Assembly: GCA_021521415.1 (NCBI GenBank)
Contig: JAIQDT010000229.1
Location: 496,001 to 560,000 of the forward strand
Reading direction: 5' to 3'
DNA: 64,000 nt
From: Bidens hawaiensis
Taxonomy: Eukaryota > Streptophyta > Magnoliopsida > Asterales > Asteraceae
Under the pieces are notes generated by a model, which worked only from the letters and a program-made list of their open reading frames with translations, was not told where the DNA came from and made no database searches. The translations under genes and the position numbers were made by a program. Shown here piece by piece: positions 21,503 through 33,762 of this stretch. Position 1 is the stretch's first letter; each line of letters begins with the position of its first letter.

Positions 21503-22213
21503 TGACGCGTGTTCGGAAAAACTTGCATATATTTGTTGTGTTTTTAGTGTTAAGGAAAATCCAGATTTTTTTATAAAACGAGTCAGATGCCTTTAGCAGC
21601 GACAAAGTCGGTGCTATTACTCTTTGGGAGTTCGCCGGAAAAGTATTAGCGGTGACTAATTAGCGACGAATTTGACTTTAGTGACCACACCTTTTAGCGG
21701 AGACATTATTAGTGGTGACAGATCATCAATAGCAACTAAGAACTAGCAGCAACTCAACAGCGGCGACATGTTGTCGCTAGTACTTTTAGCGGCTACATTT
21801 GGGGCTTTAGCAACGAATTTTGTCGTCGTTAAAACTTAAACGTTTTGTAATGATGTTGACAATAAGGGCACATAACTCCTCAGAAACCGTTATGTGTATG
21901 TTTAGTAGTGATGACTCAGGATGAGGCATACTGAGTTTGTTGAAAGGATTGGTGATTGTGTCTTAATGGTTTATGAAAATTCTTTCGAGTCTGTAAGCAT
22001 CATTCACCAGCTTTAGCTAATGTATTTTAAAAAGTGTTTTCAAGTAATTAGGAGTAAGTTAATTACAAGGATTGAAAGTGAGAGGAATAGAAGAATCTTT
22101 AGCAGATACATACTCCTCGTGGTTCGACACCCTACTTACCCTAACTAGTTTAAGGTGGTTAGGACACTGATTTATATTGTTTTTGACTAGATAGCGACAG
22201 TGTAGCATCAAAA

Positions 22214-22231
22214 TGGCGCCATTGCCAGGGA
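22214..22231 (+). other. Gypsy primer binding site (tRNA-Asp type)
   Basis: TGGCGCCATTGCCAGGGA begins three bases after the LTR end. It resembles the tRNA-Asp-complementary site used by Athila/Tat elements with one or two mismatches. Unit 2 has TGGCTCC at 31495, and the third unit at 62413 is like unit 1. Confidence 0.8.
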
Positions 22232-22349
22232 GTTAGTGCGCTCAATGTTTTTGTGATTAATTTATTTCTTTGTTTAGTTTAGTTTAATTTAGTTTAGTTT
22301 TATTTTCCCGTTTTATACGGGGTGTGTTAGTTGTACAGGTAACAGGTTT

Positions 22350-24489
22350 ATGCACACCCGCAATTCAAGAAAAGGTTCTCCATTGATTTATGAGCCAGAG
22401 ATTGAACGTTTAGCTCGGCAGAACCGAGCTCAGATCAGGCAGCCAGACACGGAAGGTCAGAACCAAAACCAGAATTAAAACCAAAACCCACCACCCGAGA
22501 TCAATATTTTCCAACCCGAGCCTAACCCACCGAATAACCAAAATCCACCCACTAATGACTAGTTACCACCAATAAACACAAATCAGCAACCCCAAAATTC
22601 AGCCCGACAATCCAGAAACCGAAACCGAAACCATGACAAACCCGGGCCATCAGCCCCGAACAATACCCCTCGTCACCGACAGCCGATTATTCGAGATTTT
22701 GACCATGTCAGTATTCATACTGAATATGAAGAAGAGGGAGATGAGGAGGAATGGGAACTGAGGAATGAAGGCAGTAATGGGGATGATTGGAGAATTAGAA
22801 GGAATAACGGGTTTGAACCGAGAAATGAAGACGCGGGTTTGCATGTTGAAGAGGTTGTGGAGGTTGAGGAACTGGTCAGGGTGAGAGGTGACAGGTGGAG
22901 GAACATAAACCGAGACATAGATGGAGTTGGAAGATATCGGGAGGAACGAAGACATCCAATTCAAGTTAACCGACCAGCTTTTGAGGAACCGAGGGCCAGA
23001 CGAAGGAATTATGGGCCTCCGGTTCAGGGTGTTAATAGTCAGTTCAGACCGGCTATTTCAGATGGTGCCTCACCGATTGTCCCACAGGTTCACATACGGG
23101 GACAACCGACATTCAAATCTCGTCCGTCCTATATTAACATAGTTCCCCACTTTCACGGACTGGGATCTGAAGACCCGTATTCACACTTGTCAGATTTTTC
23201 AGCTATTTGAGGGTCTAGCGGTGACGGTACATACGATTAGGATGAGGTTCGGTTGCGGTTGTTCCAGTTTTCACTAAAAGACAAAGAAAAACACTGGTTC
23301 AACTCGCTACCGATGCACAATATTGAGAGCTGGGGTAAGATGCAGCAGGTTTTCCTTAACGAGTATTATTCACAGTCAAAGACCATCGAGGCCCGAATGG
23401 AGATTCGACATTTTTCACAGTTACCGAGTGAGTTATTTCATGAGTCCTTTACTCGTTATAAGGAAATGATTAGGAAGTTCCCACACCATCAGATCGAGTT
23501 ATGGGAATTGGTTAAGTTTTTTATTGACGGGTTGACATATGAGGACAGAAAATATTTGAAGGCTTCTTGTAATGGTCAGTTGTTTAATCAGCCTGAGGAG
23601 GATGACTGGGATTTTTTGGAGTTTATGTGTGAAGACTCCAAGTCAGAGGAAGCTGCAGAACGAAGACGGAAACAGGTGGTCACCAGATCAATTAAATCAG
23701 CCTCGAGTGAATTAGAGAGAATTGTAGAGTTGGAAAGAGAACTCGCGGGTTATAGACGAGAGAAAAAGAAAGAGGTTGGTAAAGTCGGGGTGAAGTTCCC
23801 GGTTTGTGCAGAGTCTGGTGAGTTGGGGCATAAGATAGAAAATTGCCCCGAGTTTGATGAGGACGAGTATCCCGACGAGGAGGAGGTTAGTTATGCGTAC
23901 GGGGATTCCAAATGCCAGGGTTTAATTCAAACACCTATCACCCGGGCCTGAGAAACCACCCGAACTTCAGTTACGGGAACGCCGCGGGTCAGTCAAATCT
24001 GAACTTTCAGGGGTCTAGTCAAAACCGACAGCAGAACAGCTACCGTCAGGGCGGTTATCAGTAGGGTTCATACAATCAGAATAGCAGTCGGGAGTATAAC
24101 AGAGATGTTCACTGGGGTAACAGTTCATCCGTTAATCAGAATGAGGACCAGCAGAAGGGTAACTCAGGTAATTCAAATGAGTTGGTACATTCGAAGTTAG
24201 ATGCGTTGTTGAAGTTGGTGACAGATAATCAGAAAGAGATGCAGAAACAGTTCGAGTTGAGAGATAAGTCTTCAGAGGCGATGTCGAAACAGATTGGTCA
24301 ACTTGCAGAAAATGTGGCGAGATTTTAGAAAAACGCGGGTCAGTTACCGAGCGATACCACAGTAAACCCGCAACACTTCAGTTCAAGTTCAAAGAAAGGA
24401 AACAATGTGTACATCAATGCGGTAAGTCTTTTACCTCATTTTGAAATTACTAGTGTTGAAGTTGATGCACCACCACAGTTTTTGAGGGG
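22350..24489 (+). pseudogene. Gypsy gag pseudogene, unit 1
   Basis: The ATG at 22350 opens a frame stopped by TAA at 22476. The same frame resumes with a basic linker, then the Retrotrans_gag core (23253-23640; KEKHWFNSLP, SWGKMQQVFLNEYY, FPHHQIELWELVKFFIDGL). A zinc knuckle follows near 23815, but its second Cys is Ser (CAESGELGHKIENC). Breaks: TGA at 23208, TAG at 23238, a one-base deletion near 23912, TAG at 24062 and another near 24327. The TAG at 23238 is shared with the other units, so it predates the duplications. The TGA at 23208 and the 23912 deletion are absent from unit 2. Confidence 0.92.
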
Positions 24490-25416
24490 GTGGTGAAAGA
24501 GTTTAGTGATGAGAATAATTATGTTGGTCAAAAGAAAACAATTTTCCAAAATGAATCGAAACTAAAAACGAATGAAACGTCTTTTTGTGAAAATTGTACT
24601 TGTGAAAACTATTTAAATGGTAAATTGACCAACAACAGAAATGAGGAGGTGGAGGATAATACTACCTCAGGTAAACTCCAAGACCTGGGAGTGCCATTTT
24701 TATCAATTCAAATTGGGGAATTTAAAACTGATTGGGCACTTCTAGATCTTGGAGCATGTGTTAGTATCATGCCCGGTAGTTTATATGATTAGTATGAATT
24801 TGGCCCGCTAGAAAGGGTAAACACCACCGTGGTGTTGGCAGATCAAACTCATACACTTCCTCGCGGCATGGCTACTAATGTAATGGTCCAGGTGGATGAA
24901 TTTTCCTACCCAGTTGTCTTTCTTGTACTCGATTATGCTAAAGGAAATCATACACAATCTTCAGTCGTACTAGGTAGGCCATTCCTTGCCACAGCACATG
25001 CGGTAATTGATTGTGCTAAGGGCGTTTTGGGAATTAAGTGTGGGAATCGTGACAAACAGTTATCATTATTTGGAAATGCTACTAACCCTTTTGTTGACAA
25101 GTGTGAATCCTTGAGAAAGGATCATACAAAAGAGAAATGTTTTGTGACTGACAGGAATAAGCTAAATGGTAGCATGAAGGTGAAAGGACGGAATGAGATA
25201 TTGCATGGAGTTAGAGATAATAAGGAAGTAGCAACAAGAAAGAGAAAGAATATGAAAAGGAAAGAGGTAAAGAAACCACCTGAATTTGATTTAGAATGGA
25301 GGTTGGAAATGTTTGGGCCGGTTTCTGGTGTGTTAAAAGATTGGGAGCAACCTCTTGAGGATGAGCTTTTATGTAACGAGAAGGCTGCATGGAAACGGGC
25401 CAGCCGCCCACCTTGA
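24490..25416 (+). pseudogene. Gypsy retropepsin-like protease pseudogene, unit 1
   Basis: The segment holds an aspartic protease fold: active-site stretch ALLDLGACVSIMP near 24743, with Leu in the position usually Ser/Thr as in Athila-type proteases, and the flap/C-terminal motif VVLGRPFLATA near 24965. A TAG at 24790, shared with unit 2, splits it. The C-terminal ~120 residues are Lys/Glu-rich. No RT follows. After the stop at 25416 the sequence is non-coding. Confidence 0.88.
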
Positions 25417-27540
25417 ATATCATAAAATTTTCAAAAGGGTGGTAATTGTACATTTTGTATATTTTTAGTTTGCATTTTTTTTATATTACTAATTGTATTT
25501 CAAGTGTACCATCATAGCAAAAGCTAAGTGTGGGGATACCGCAAGGAAAAAGTTGGGATTTTGATGTGTGAGGTAAAGTTATGTCTGAAAACGAGGTTTC
25601 AGTTAAGCTACCCAAAGTGCTTTCATGTTCTTTTTTGCTGTGGTTAATCCAGGTACGTGTATATTTTGTTGTATTGGAACTTTGTGGGTGTAGTTCACTA
25701 TAAACCCTCACGAGACCTCACTCGTCCACCCGGGCTACCGGGGGGTTTAAAGGGCTTGTTGCATAAGCTAAATGCAGCCGTGATTCCTACGAAAGTGAGT
25801 TAGGTCTTTTAACATTTTAACTCATTTAACAAAATTTATTATGAAACTTAAATAATTCGGCTCGGTAATAAATTTTAATAAAATGAACTAACACTTCATT
25901 TTTTGCAAAATTCTTAAAGGACCTATGTCTTACACACGGTGAGAAGCTTGCTTCTACACGTTTTAAGATTTTGTTGATTCAGTTTTAGTCTTTGGAGAAG
26001 ACGATTTTTCACAAGGGTTTGCGAGCCATTTTTTTTAGTATTGTCTTATTAGCCATATCAGGTGATTGCAGTTTCATAATCTATTTTTTTATTTTAGTTT
26101 ACATGTTGAGAGTGTAATTGTAGATTTTTGTGTTAGAACTATCACATTAGAGCCTGATTTTTAAATTGTTAAACATTCAATTTCAACCTCGTCCCTCAAA
26201 TGTTCGTTAATTATTTTAAAATTTTAACATTGAGGACAATGTCAACCTCAAGTGTGGGGATGAGGGAAATTGAAAATTTTAGCCCGATAGTACCTCGAAG
26301 AGTATTCAGAAACCTAAGTTATTAACTGTTAGTTATTGCTATTAATGCCAAGTTAGAGGTCTTTGGTCATGGTTGGTTTTCAGCTTCTTGATAGTTTTCC
26401 TGACAAATGTTTTTAAAATGAGAAGTTGAAAATGGAATCGTTTAGGCGGGGATGAGTCAAGGGGACGGGTATACATGTTTCATATCGGCAGTCTTTATTT
26501 CCAGACATATTGTGAGATTAGCCCATATACTTAATACACATATTATATAGTAAATATAAAACATGTCTTGTCATTTATTGAGGGAAACCGGTATGTTTTA
26601 CAGAATTAGAACTTGCTTGTCACATGCTTTTCAAGATCTTAATACCACTACCTGTATGGAGATTAGGACTTTAGAAAACCCGTTCCGTACATATTTCCTC
26701 ACTAAATAAATTCCTTACCCGACATTATCCCTTAGGAGCCCGTTTGGACCTTATCCTTTTTCGTTTGCTAAACTGAACATTACACACCATTGCAGCCTTG
26801 GCCTTTATTTTATTTTAACCCGTGTAATGAAATCCAGTTTGTTATCGAGTCGTATATATATCGAGTGGTATTTAGTCAGACGAGTTGAAAAGTTATAAAG
26901 TCTGAGTTGTAATTATTAGTTTAAAAAAAAATCTGAAAAATCAGCAAAAAGACAAAAAGAAATTATCAGGTTAGTATTTCAGTTGTTATTAGCAGTTGAG
27001 TATGTAAATAGCAGTTGATTGTGTAATTAGTTCGTTTGTATTCGTGAGTCTGTATATTGGTTTGTTTAACAGGGTTTCATCCACCCGAGTCACTAAATAA
27101 GCCTAATCCGCACCCAAACCTAATCCTCAGCAAAACCCTTAGTCCGAGTCTTTATGCAACCGGTGGTTAATGGGTGGAGATAAGACTGACCGGCAAGCTT
27201 ATTAAGTTGTAACTCATATTAGGTATTTTGAGGGCAGAGACATATACTGGCACATCTTTTGCTAGTCCAGATATTAAACCGAGAGGAGTGTTGATAGTGT
27301 GAGAGGTATGAACATGTATGCCCTAACCGGAAACAAAGTAACTTGTCTAGGCGGTTCTAAAGTTTTATTGTAACATTAACTTTATTTGTGGGTTGTCAAT
27401 CTAGAAAGTGTCAGTCTGGGAAACTGGGTATGACCTTAAACCTTGCTAGTATTAATGGTGATAATTAATATACCTATGATGGAGGTTGATGTTTACCTTA
27501 GAGTTTTGCTTGAGGGCAAGCAAAAAATAAGTGTGGGATG
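25417..27540 (+). other. Non-coding 3' part of gypsy unit 1, with purine-rich tract
   Basis: No frame of note in 2.1 kb. The motif AAGTGTGGGGAT occurs near 25528 and 26250, and AAGTGTGGGATG ends exactly at the LTR start (27540), serving as the likely polypurine tract. These repeated motifs are typical of the spacer after pol in Athila-like elements. Their presence directly after protease suggests that pol was deleted from an ancestor. Confidence 0.75.
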
Positions 27541-28804
27541 TGATGTTCGGGTATTTTGTATATAGATAGTGTGTTAATTATGTAGTTTTGTTTAGTATAT
27601 TGTTAGAACTTTGGACTTCATACGTGCTTTTGTTTTTCAGGTCATTGATCGTTAAAGATGCTAAATTGGAGACTTGTACGAGCATGGAATGATATCTTGA
27701 GATGACCGGAGCATAACTTGAAGTCTTTGGAAGTGTTAGAAGGGTTTGGGAAGAGTTTGAATGAGAAACCTAAAGCCGATGCTAAAACTGAACAAGATGT
27801 GTTCACAAAAAGCGACCATGAAGTAAAACAAGCATATCCTGGGCTAGAAAATGAGTTACGGGACCCATAATATATGAATTTTGAGTTTCTCGACGAGAAG
27901 AATCCAAATATGAGGTTATATTCCATCGCGTAGCGCGATGGAATAGGAATATGGCCATCGCGCTACGCGATGGTCCCTATAGTCGGGAAAGTTAGGGTTT
28001 GATGTTTTATTTCGTTTGGACGACCCTAGACGCCATCATTCACTATCCAGGCGATTTTCAGAGCAGAAGAGAGGAGAACCATCACTTCCAGTCGTCTCAA
28101 GGTCCCGTGCATGATCCTATCCATCATAACCGAAGCCCGAGAGATGCCGAGACGCGGCTAGATCCTTCGAGTGATACCCGGGATATATAGTTTGTAATCT
28201 TTCAGTTATTTTCTCCTGTACTAGAACGATTGATTGTAATTATTTTGATGTTAATCTATGAGTATTGATGTCTAGTATTGTTGTGCACAACGTCAGTTTA
28301 GGTTTATTTTGATCAGAACGATTAGTGTGCCAGTTGCTATGATAATTGCTTATAGGATTGTTTTGACATGTTAATAGCAAGAAAACATATGTTTGCCCTT
28401 AGTTGAGTCACACTGACAGAGACCGTTTGATAACCAGTGCCGTGTGTTAGCGAGCATGGATGCCTAAGGTTTAACCGGTTAGTCAGTCTGCAGTTGACAT
28501 AGGATAGTTTATCTGTTAAGTTGCATGAGATTGCTATTTGATTGCTCACTTGGATTCCCGTGTGTGATTTGCTTTGTTGACTGATTGAATCTTTGATTAT
28601 TTGTTCGTTTACTACAAAACCAAACTGTTTGCTAGTGTGATCAGCACTTTGTTAATTGAATCACTTCATAATGTTAGGAATCGGTTTCGCTTTACACTGA
28701 CCACATACTCCTCGTGGTTTGCACCCTACTTACCCTGACTAGTTTAAGGTGATTAGGACACTGATTTGTATTGTTTTTGACTAGATAGCGACAGTCTAGC
28801 ATCA
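27541..28804 (+). repeat. Full gypsy LTR, unit 1
   Basis: 1264 bp with 5-bp inverted ends TGATG and CATCA. It follows the polypurine tract and is followed directly by spacer X2 (CCGGT). It contains paired hairpins at 27923-27973 and the CCTACTTACCC block near its end. Confidence 0.92.
27923..27973 (+). repeat. Paired reciprocal hairpins in the gypsy LTR
   Basis: CCATCGCGTAGCGCGATGG at 27923-27941 and its exact reverse complement at 27955-27973. Each is itself almost a palindrome, so either two small hairpins or one larger stem can form. Also present in the LTR at 36817 (about 37199-37249). Confidence 0.85.
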
Positions 28805-29986
28805 CCGGTTTCAATGGAGCTTTTCCGGTTTATATTTTTTGTTGGAAGGTTTTAGCTGGCGGTGTCTGGTTTGTTAGCAATGGCCATGAGGTATTGTGTG
28901 TTTTGAGCCTCTTTGTTTTGTAATGACTATTCTGATATGTCGATTTGAGTAAATTGGTTTTATTTTTTCTTTGTTATCTCTTTTTTTGGTCAATATGGTT
29001 CTTTTCATAGTTTCACAACCATGAGGTCAAAATATCTCCCGCGCAATGCACGGGTTACAAAACCTATTTAATATAAAATACTATCCAATTTTTAATACTA
29101 ACTAGTTAATTTTAAAAGATTTAGGTTACTTTGAAGATAGGCGTTTTGCATTAAACATGGACCTATATATGGTGACTGAATTACTTGCAGAAACCAAAAT
29201 CTTGAGGCTGGAGTACTTCTTGCACAATTCTCTATTTAAAATATGAGAATGAATCGACATATAAATTGTAAATGAAAAATTAACAATGTGGAACCATGGT
29301 CGGGTGGTAAGCAACTATCTTTTCTTATGAAGCAACTTGGGTTCAATTCCCTGTTTTAGTAGTTTTTCTAATTTTATATTTCATTTTCTTTTCTTTTCTG
29401 ACTGGTTGTATAAGTTTTAGAAAACATCACCCGATAGAAATCAAATTTAATTGATTTCATGAAATATACATATACATCTTCTTATATTTAATTAAGTGGT
29501 GTTTGCATTTGTAGTCAGTAAATATATGCTTTCATCATTTTAATGACTATTTTAGTTTCAACATAAACAATAAACATTGCCTTTTATTATGAGTGATGAT
29601 TATTTGAAAATTTTTTGCATTTGTTACAGTGAAAGGGAGCTCCTTCAAAAAGTTGCGGTCGAAGATGTAATGCAACATTTATAAAAGATGAAAACTCATA
29701 CAGAACAACTATAGAGTGTTATTTTCTTTTTTAACTCAAAAAGACCATCGTATTTATATTATGTGTTTTCTAATTTCTAATAACGATTTTGTTTTTAGTT
29801 ATTATGTCATATTTTTTTATGTCCATGACCTAAACCGGAGGACCCGAACCGTCAAAACGACCAGACAATACACATTTAGGTTACTTTGAATCGATACGAA
29901 CGATGAACCCACTGGCAAAAAATTGCCGGATCCGCTGCTGATTAAACATGCTTTTGTATTTGTTGTCAGTTATGTATGTTTATGTC

Positions 29987-30041
<55 letters not shown>

Positions 30042-31389
30042 AGAGGATCAAGAGAAAACTCACCTTTAAAAAGAAAACTAAAAAACTCCTAAAAACTTTT
30101 AAAGAATTATTTTTAATTAAAAATAAAAAAATATTTTTAAAATTCTGTTTTAGCCATTATTATTATATTTTCTTATATTTCACTCAAAAAATATAAAAAA
30201 AATAAAAAAATAAAAAAATAAAAAAAACTGTTGAAATGCACATACGTATTACTATGCGATACCGTTGTATTACACATGTGTATTACTATGTGCTTTTGAG
30301 TTTAATAGTGTTTTATTGCATATATTCAATATTTGTGTATTGTATATGTGTAGTAGTGTTGTATTATATAGAAAAAAAATAATAATAAAATAAAATTCGA
30401 TGTGGTGCACATGTGCGTTAATGTTGTATTACACATATGTACTAATGTGTATTCGATGTGTGTATTAGTCTTATATTGCATATATAAAATAGTGTGTAAC
30501 AAATATGTGCAATAGTGTTGTATTATATGCAATACAAACACTTTTGCATATATGCAACACATACTATTACACATGCGCACTATACCAACGAGGTTATCCA
30601 CAAGTTTTTTTTTTTGAACCAATAACAATATATAAAAATAATGGAAAAAAAAAGAAACTACAAAAAAATTTTAAAAAAAAGTTAAAAATAGTTTTTTAGA
30701 AGTTTTTATGAGTATTTAAGTTTTCTTTTTAAGAGGAGTTTTTACTAGAACCCACCCCTATACATATATATATTTATAGTTATGATGCGTGTTCGGAAAA
30801 ACTTGCATATATTTGTTGTGTTTTAAGTGTTAAGGAAAATCCAGATTTTTTTTATAAAACGAGTCAGATGCCTTTAGCAGCGACAAAGTCGGTGCTATTA
30901 CTCTTTGGGAGTTCGCCGGAAAAGTATTAGCGGTGACTAATTAGCGACGAATTTGACTTTAGTGACCACACCTTTTAGTGGAGACATTATTAGTGGTGAC
31001 AGATCATCAATAGCAACTAAGAACTAGCGGCAACTCAACAGCGGCAACATGTTGTCGCTAGTACTTTTAGCGGCGACATTTGGGGCTTTAGCAACGAATT
31101 TTGTCGTCGTTAAAACTTAAACGTTTTGTAATGATGTTGACAATAAGGGCACATAACTCCTCAGAAACCGTTATGTGTATGTTTAGTAGTGATGACTCAG
31201 GATGAGGCATATTGAGTTTGTTGAAAGGATTGGTGATTGTGTCTTAATAGTTTATGAAAATTCTTTCGAGTCTGTAAGCATCATTCACCAGCTTTAGCTA
31301 ATGTATTTTAAAAAGTGTTTTCAAGTAATTAGGAGTAAGTTAATTAAAAGGATTGAAAGTGAGAGGAATAGAAGAATCTTTAGGCGATA
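28805..31389. repeat. Spacer X2
   Basis: Second copy of spacer X, 2585 bp. It includes the tRNA-like boxes (29297-29350), an extra 'CGATACGAACG' stretch near 29890 shared with X3 but not X1, and the MITE. It ends GGCGATA, joined to LTR sequence CATACTCC, as in unit 1. Confidence 0.88.
30039..30758. mobile_element. TA-flanked MITE (in X2)
   Basis: Second copy of the element at 20749. The left TA tract is much longer here (about 29990-30037) and the right one shorter. Confidence 0.8.
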
Positions 31390-31649
31390 CATACTCCTCG
31401 TGGTTCGACACCCTACTTACCCTAACTAGTTTAAGGTGATTTGGACACTGATTTATATTGTTTTTGACTAGATAGCGACAGTGTAGCATTAAAATGGCTC
31501 CATTGCCAGGGAGTTAGTGCGCTTAGTGTTTTTGTGATTAATTTATTTCTTTGTTTAGTTTAGTTTAATTTAGTTTTTGTTTTTAATTTTAGTTTAGTTT
31601 TATTTTCCCGTTTTATACGGGGTGTGTTAGTTGTGCAGGTAACAGGTTT

Positions 31650-33762
31650 ATGCACACCCGCAATTCAAGAAGAGGTTCTCCATTGATTTATGAGCCAGAG
31701 ATTGAACGTTTAGCTCGGCAGAACCGAGCTCAGATCAGGCAGCCAGACACGGAAGGTCAGAACCAAACCAGAATTAAAACCAAAACCCACCACCCGAGAT
31801 CAATATTTTCCAACCCGAGCCTAACCCACCGAATAACCAAAATCCACCCACTAATGACTAGTTACCACCAATAAACACAAATCAGCAACCCCAAAATTCA
31901 GCCCGACAATCCAGAAACCGAAACCGAAACCATGACAAACCCGGGCCATCAGCCCCGAATAATACCCCTCGTCACCGACAGCCGATTATTCGAGATTTTG
32001 ACCATGTCAGTATTCATACTGAATATGAAGAAGAGGGAGATGAGGAGGAATGGGAACTGAGGAATGAAGGCAGTAATGGGGATGATTGGAGAATTAGAAG
32101 GAATAACGGGTTTGAATGTTGAAGAGGTTGTGGAGGTTGAGGAACTGGTCAGGGTGAGAGGTAACAGGTGGAGGAACATAAACCGAGACAGAGATGGAGT
32201 TGGAAGATATCGGGAGGAACGAAGACATCCAATTCAAGTTAACCGACCAGCTTTTGAGGAACCGAGGGCCAGACGAAGGAATTATGGGCCTCCGGTTCAG
32301 GGTGTTAATAGTCGGTTCAGACCGGCTATTTCAGATGGTGCCTCACCGATTGTCCCACAGGTTCACATACGGGGACAACCGACATTCAAATCTCGTCCGT
32401 CCTACATTAACATAGTTCCCCACTTTCACGGACTGGGATCTGAAGACCCGTATTCACACTTGTCAGATTTTTCAGCTATTTGCGGGTCTAGCGGTGACGG
32501 TACATACGATTAGGATGAGGTTCGGTTGCGGTTGTTCCAGTTATCACTAAAAGACAAAGAAAAACACTGGTTCAACTCGCTACCGATGCACCATATTGAG
32601 AGCTGGGGTAAGATGCAGCAGGTTTTCCTTAACGAGTATTATTCACAGTCAAAGACCATCGAGGCCCGAATGGAGATTCGACATTTTACACAGTTACCGA
32701 GTGAGTTATTTCATGAGTCCTTTACTCGTTATAAGGAAATGATTAGGAAGTTCCCACACCATCAGATCGAGTTGTGGGAATTGGTTAAGTTTTTTATTGA
32801 CGGGTTGACATATGAGGACAGAAAATATTTGAAGGCTTCTTGTAATGGTCAGTTGTTTAATCAGCCTGAGGAGGATGACTGGGATTTTTTGGAGTTTATG
32901 TGTGAAGACTCCAAGTCAGAGGAAGCTGCAGAACGAAGACGGAAACAGTGGTCACCGGATCAATTAAATCAGCCTCGAGTGAATTAGAGAGAATTGTAGA
33001 GTTGGAAAGAGAACTCGCGGGTTATAGACGAGAGAAAAAGAAAGAGGTTGGTAAAGTTGGGGTGAAGTTCCCGGTTTGTGCAGAGTCTGGTGAGTTGGGG
33101 CATAAGATAGAAAATTGCCCCGAGTTTGATGAGGACGAGTATCCTGACGAGGAGGAGGTTAGTTATGCGTACGGGGATTCCAAAGGCCAAGGGTTTAATT
33201 CAAACACCTATCACCCGGGCCTGAGAAACCACCCGAACTTCAGTTACGGGAACGCCGCGGGTCAGTCAAATCTGAACTTTCAGGGGTCTAGTCAAAACCG
33301 ACAGCAGAACAGCTACCGTCAGGGCGGTTATCAGTAGGGTTCATACAATCAGAATAGCAGTCGGGAGTATAACAGAGATGTTTACTGGGGTAACAGTTCA
33401 TCGGTTAATCAGAATGAGGACCAACAGAAGGGTAACTCAGGTAATTCAAATGAGTTGGTACATTCGAAGTTAGATGCGTTGTTGAAGTTGGTGACAGATA
33501 ATCAGAAAGAGATGCAGAAACAGTTCGAGTTGAGAGATAAGTCTTCAGAGGCGATCTCGAAACAGATTGGTCAACTTGCAGAAAATGTGGCGAGATTTTA
33601 GAAAAACGCGGGTCAGTTACCGAGCGATACCACAGTAAACCCGCAACACTTCAGTTCAAGTTCAAAGAAAGGAAACAATGTGTACATCAATGCGGTAAGT
33701 CTTTTACCTCATTTTGAAATTACTAGTGTTGAAGTTGATGCACCACCACAGTTTTTGAGGGG
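31650..33762 (+). pseudogene. Gypsy gag pseudogene, unit 2
   Basis: Same domains as unit 1. Unit-specific lesions: a one-base deletion near 31767 that removes the early TAA by shifting frame; a 26-bp deletion near 32113 between two GGGTTTG repeats; and a one-base deletion near 32947 splitting the core from the zinc-knuckle segment. Shared lesions: TAG at 32511 and TAG after GGYQ near 33335. The knuckle again has Ser for the second Cys. Confidence 0.9.

Larger units (their letters stand above)
19578..22108. repeat. Spacer X1 of the 9.27-kb array
   Basis: Non-coding spacer of 2531 bp present four times (19578, 28805, 38081, 59795). In order: an unrecognised 230-bp segment; hairpin CCCGCGCAATGCACGGG at 19813-19829; a tRNA-like A/B box pair; AT-rich sequence; a TA-flanked MITE; then CACTA-like motifs (21590-21840) and the tail seen at window positions 180-438. 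It ends at GCAGATA, joined to gypsy LTR sequence. Confidence 0.85.
22109..28804 (+). mobile_element. Gypsy (Athila/Tat-like) gag-pro element, unit 1, lacking pol
   Basis: Order: last 102 bp of the 5' LTR (22109-22210, ending CATCA), primer site (22214), broken gag (22350-24489), broken protease (24490-25416), 2.1 kb of non-coding DNA, purine-rich tract, full 3' LTR (27541-28804). No reverse transcriptase, RNase H or integrase is present. The 5' LTR lacks about 1160 bp and is joined directly to spacer X1, so this copy arose by segmental duplication, not by its own insertion. Confidence 0.92.

Noticed and set aside
19578..22108. Spacer X as a simple insertion into the gypsy LTR
   Set aside because: The upstream LTR is complete to CATCA and the downstream 102 bp repeats the same LTR end, so X lies between two LTR copies; no target duplication is seen.
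22350..25416. Functional gag-pro polyprotein
   Set aside because: Several in-frame stops and frameshifts, many shared by all units.
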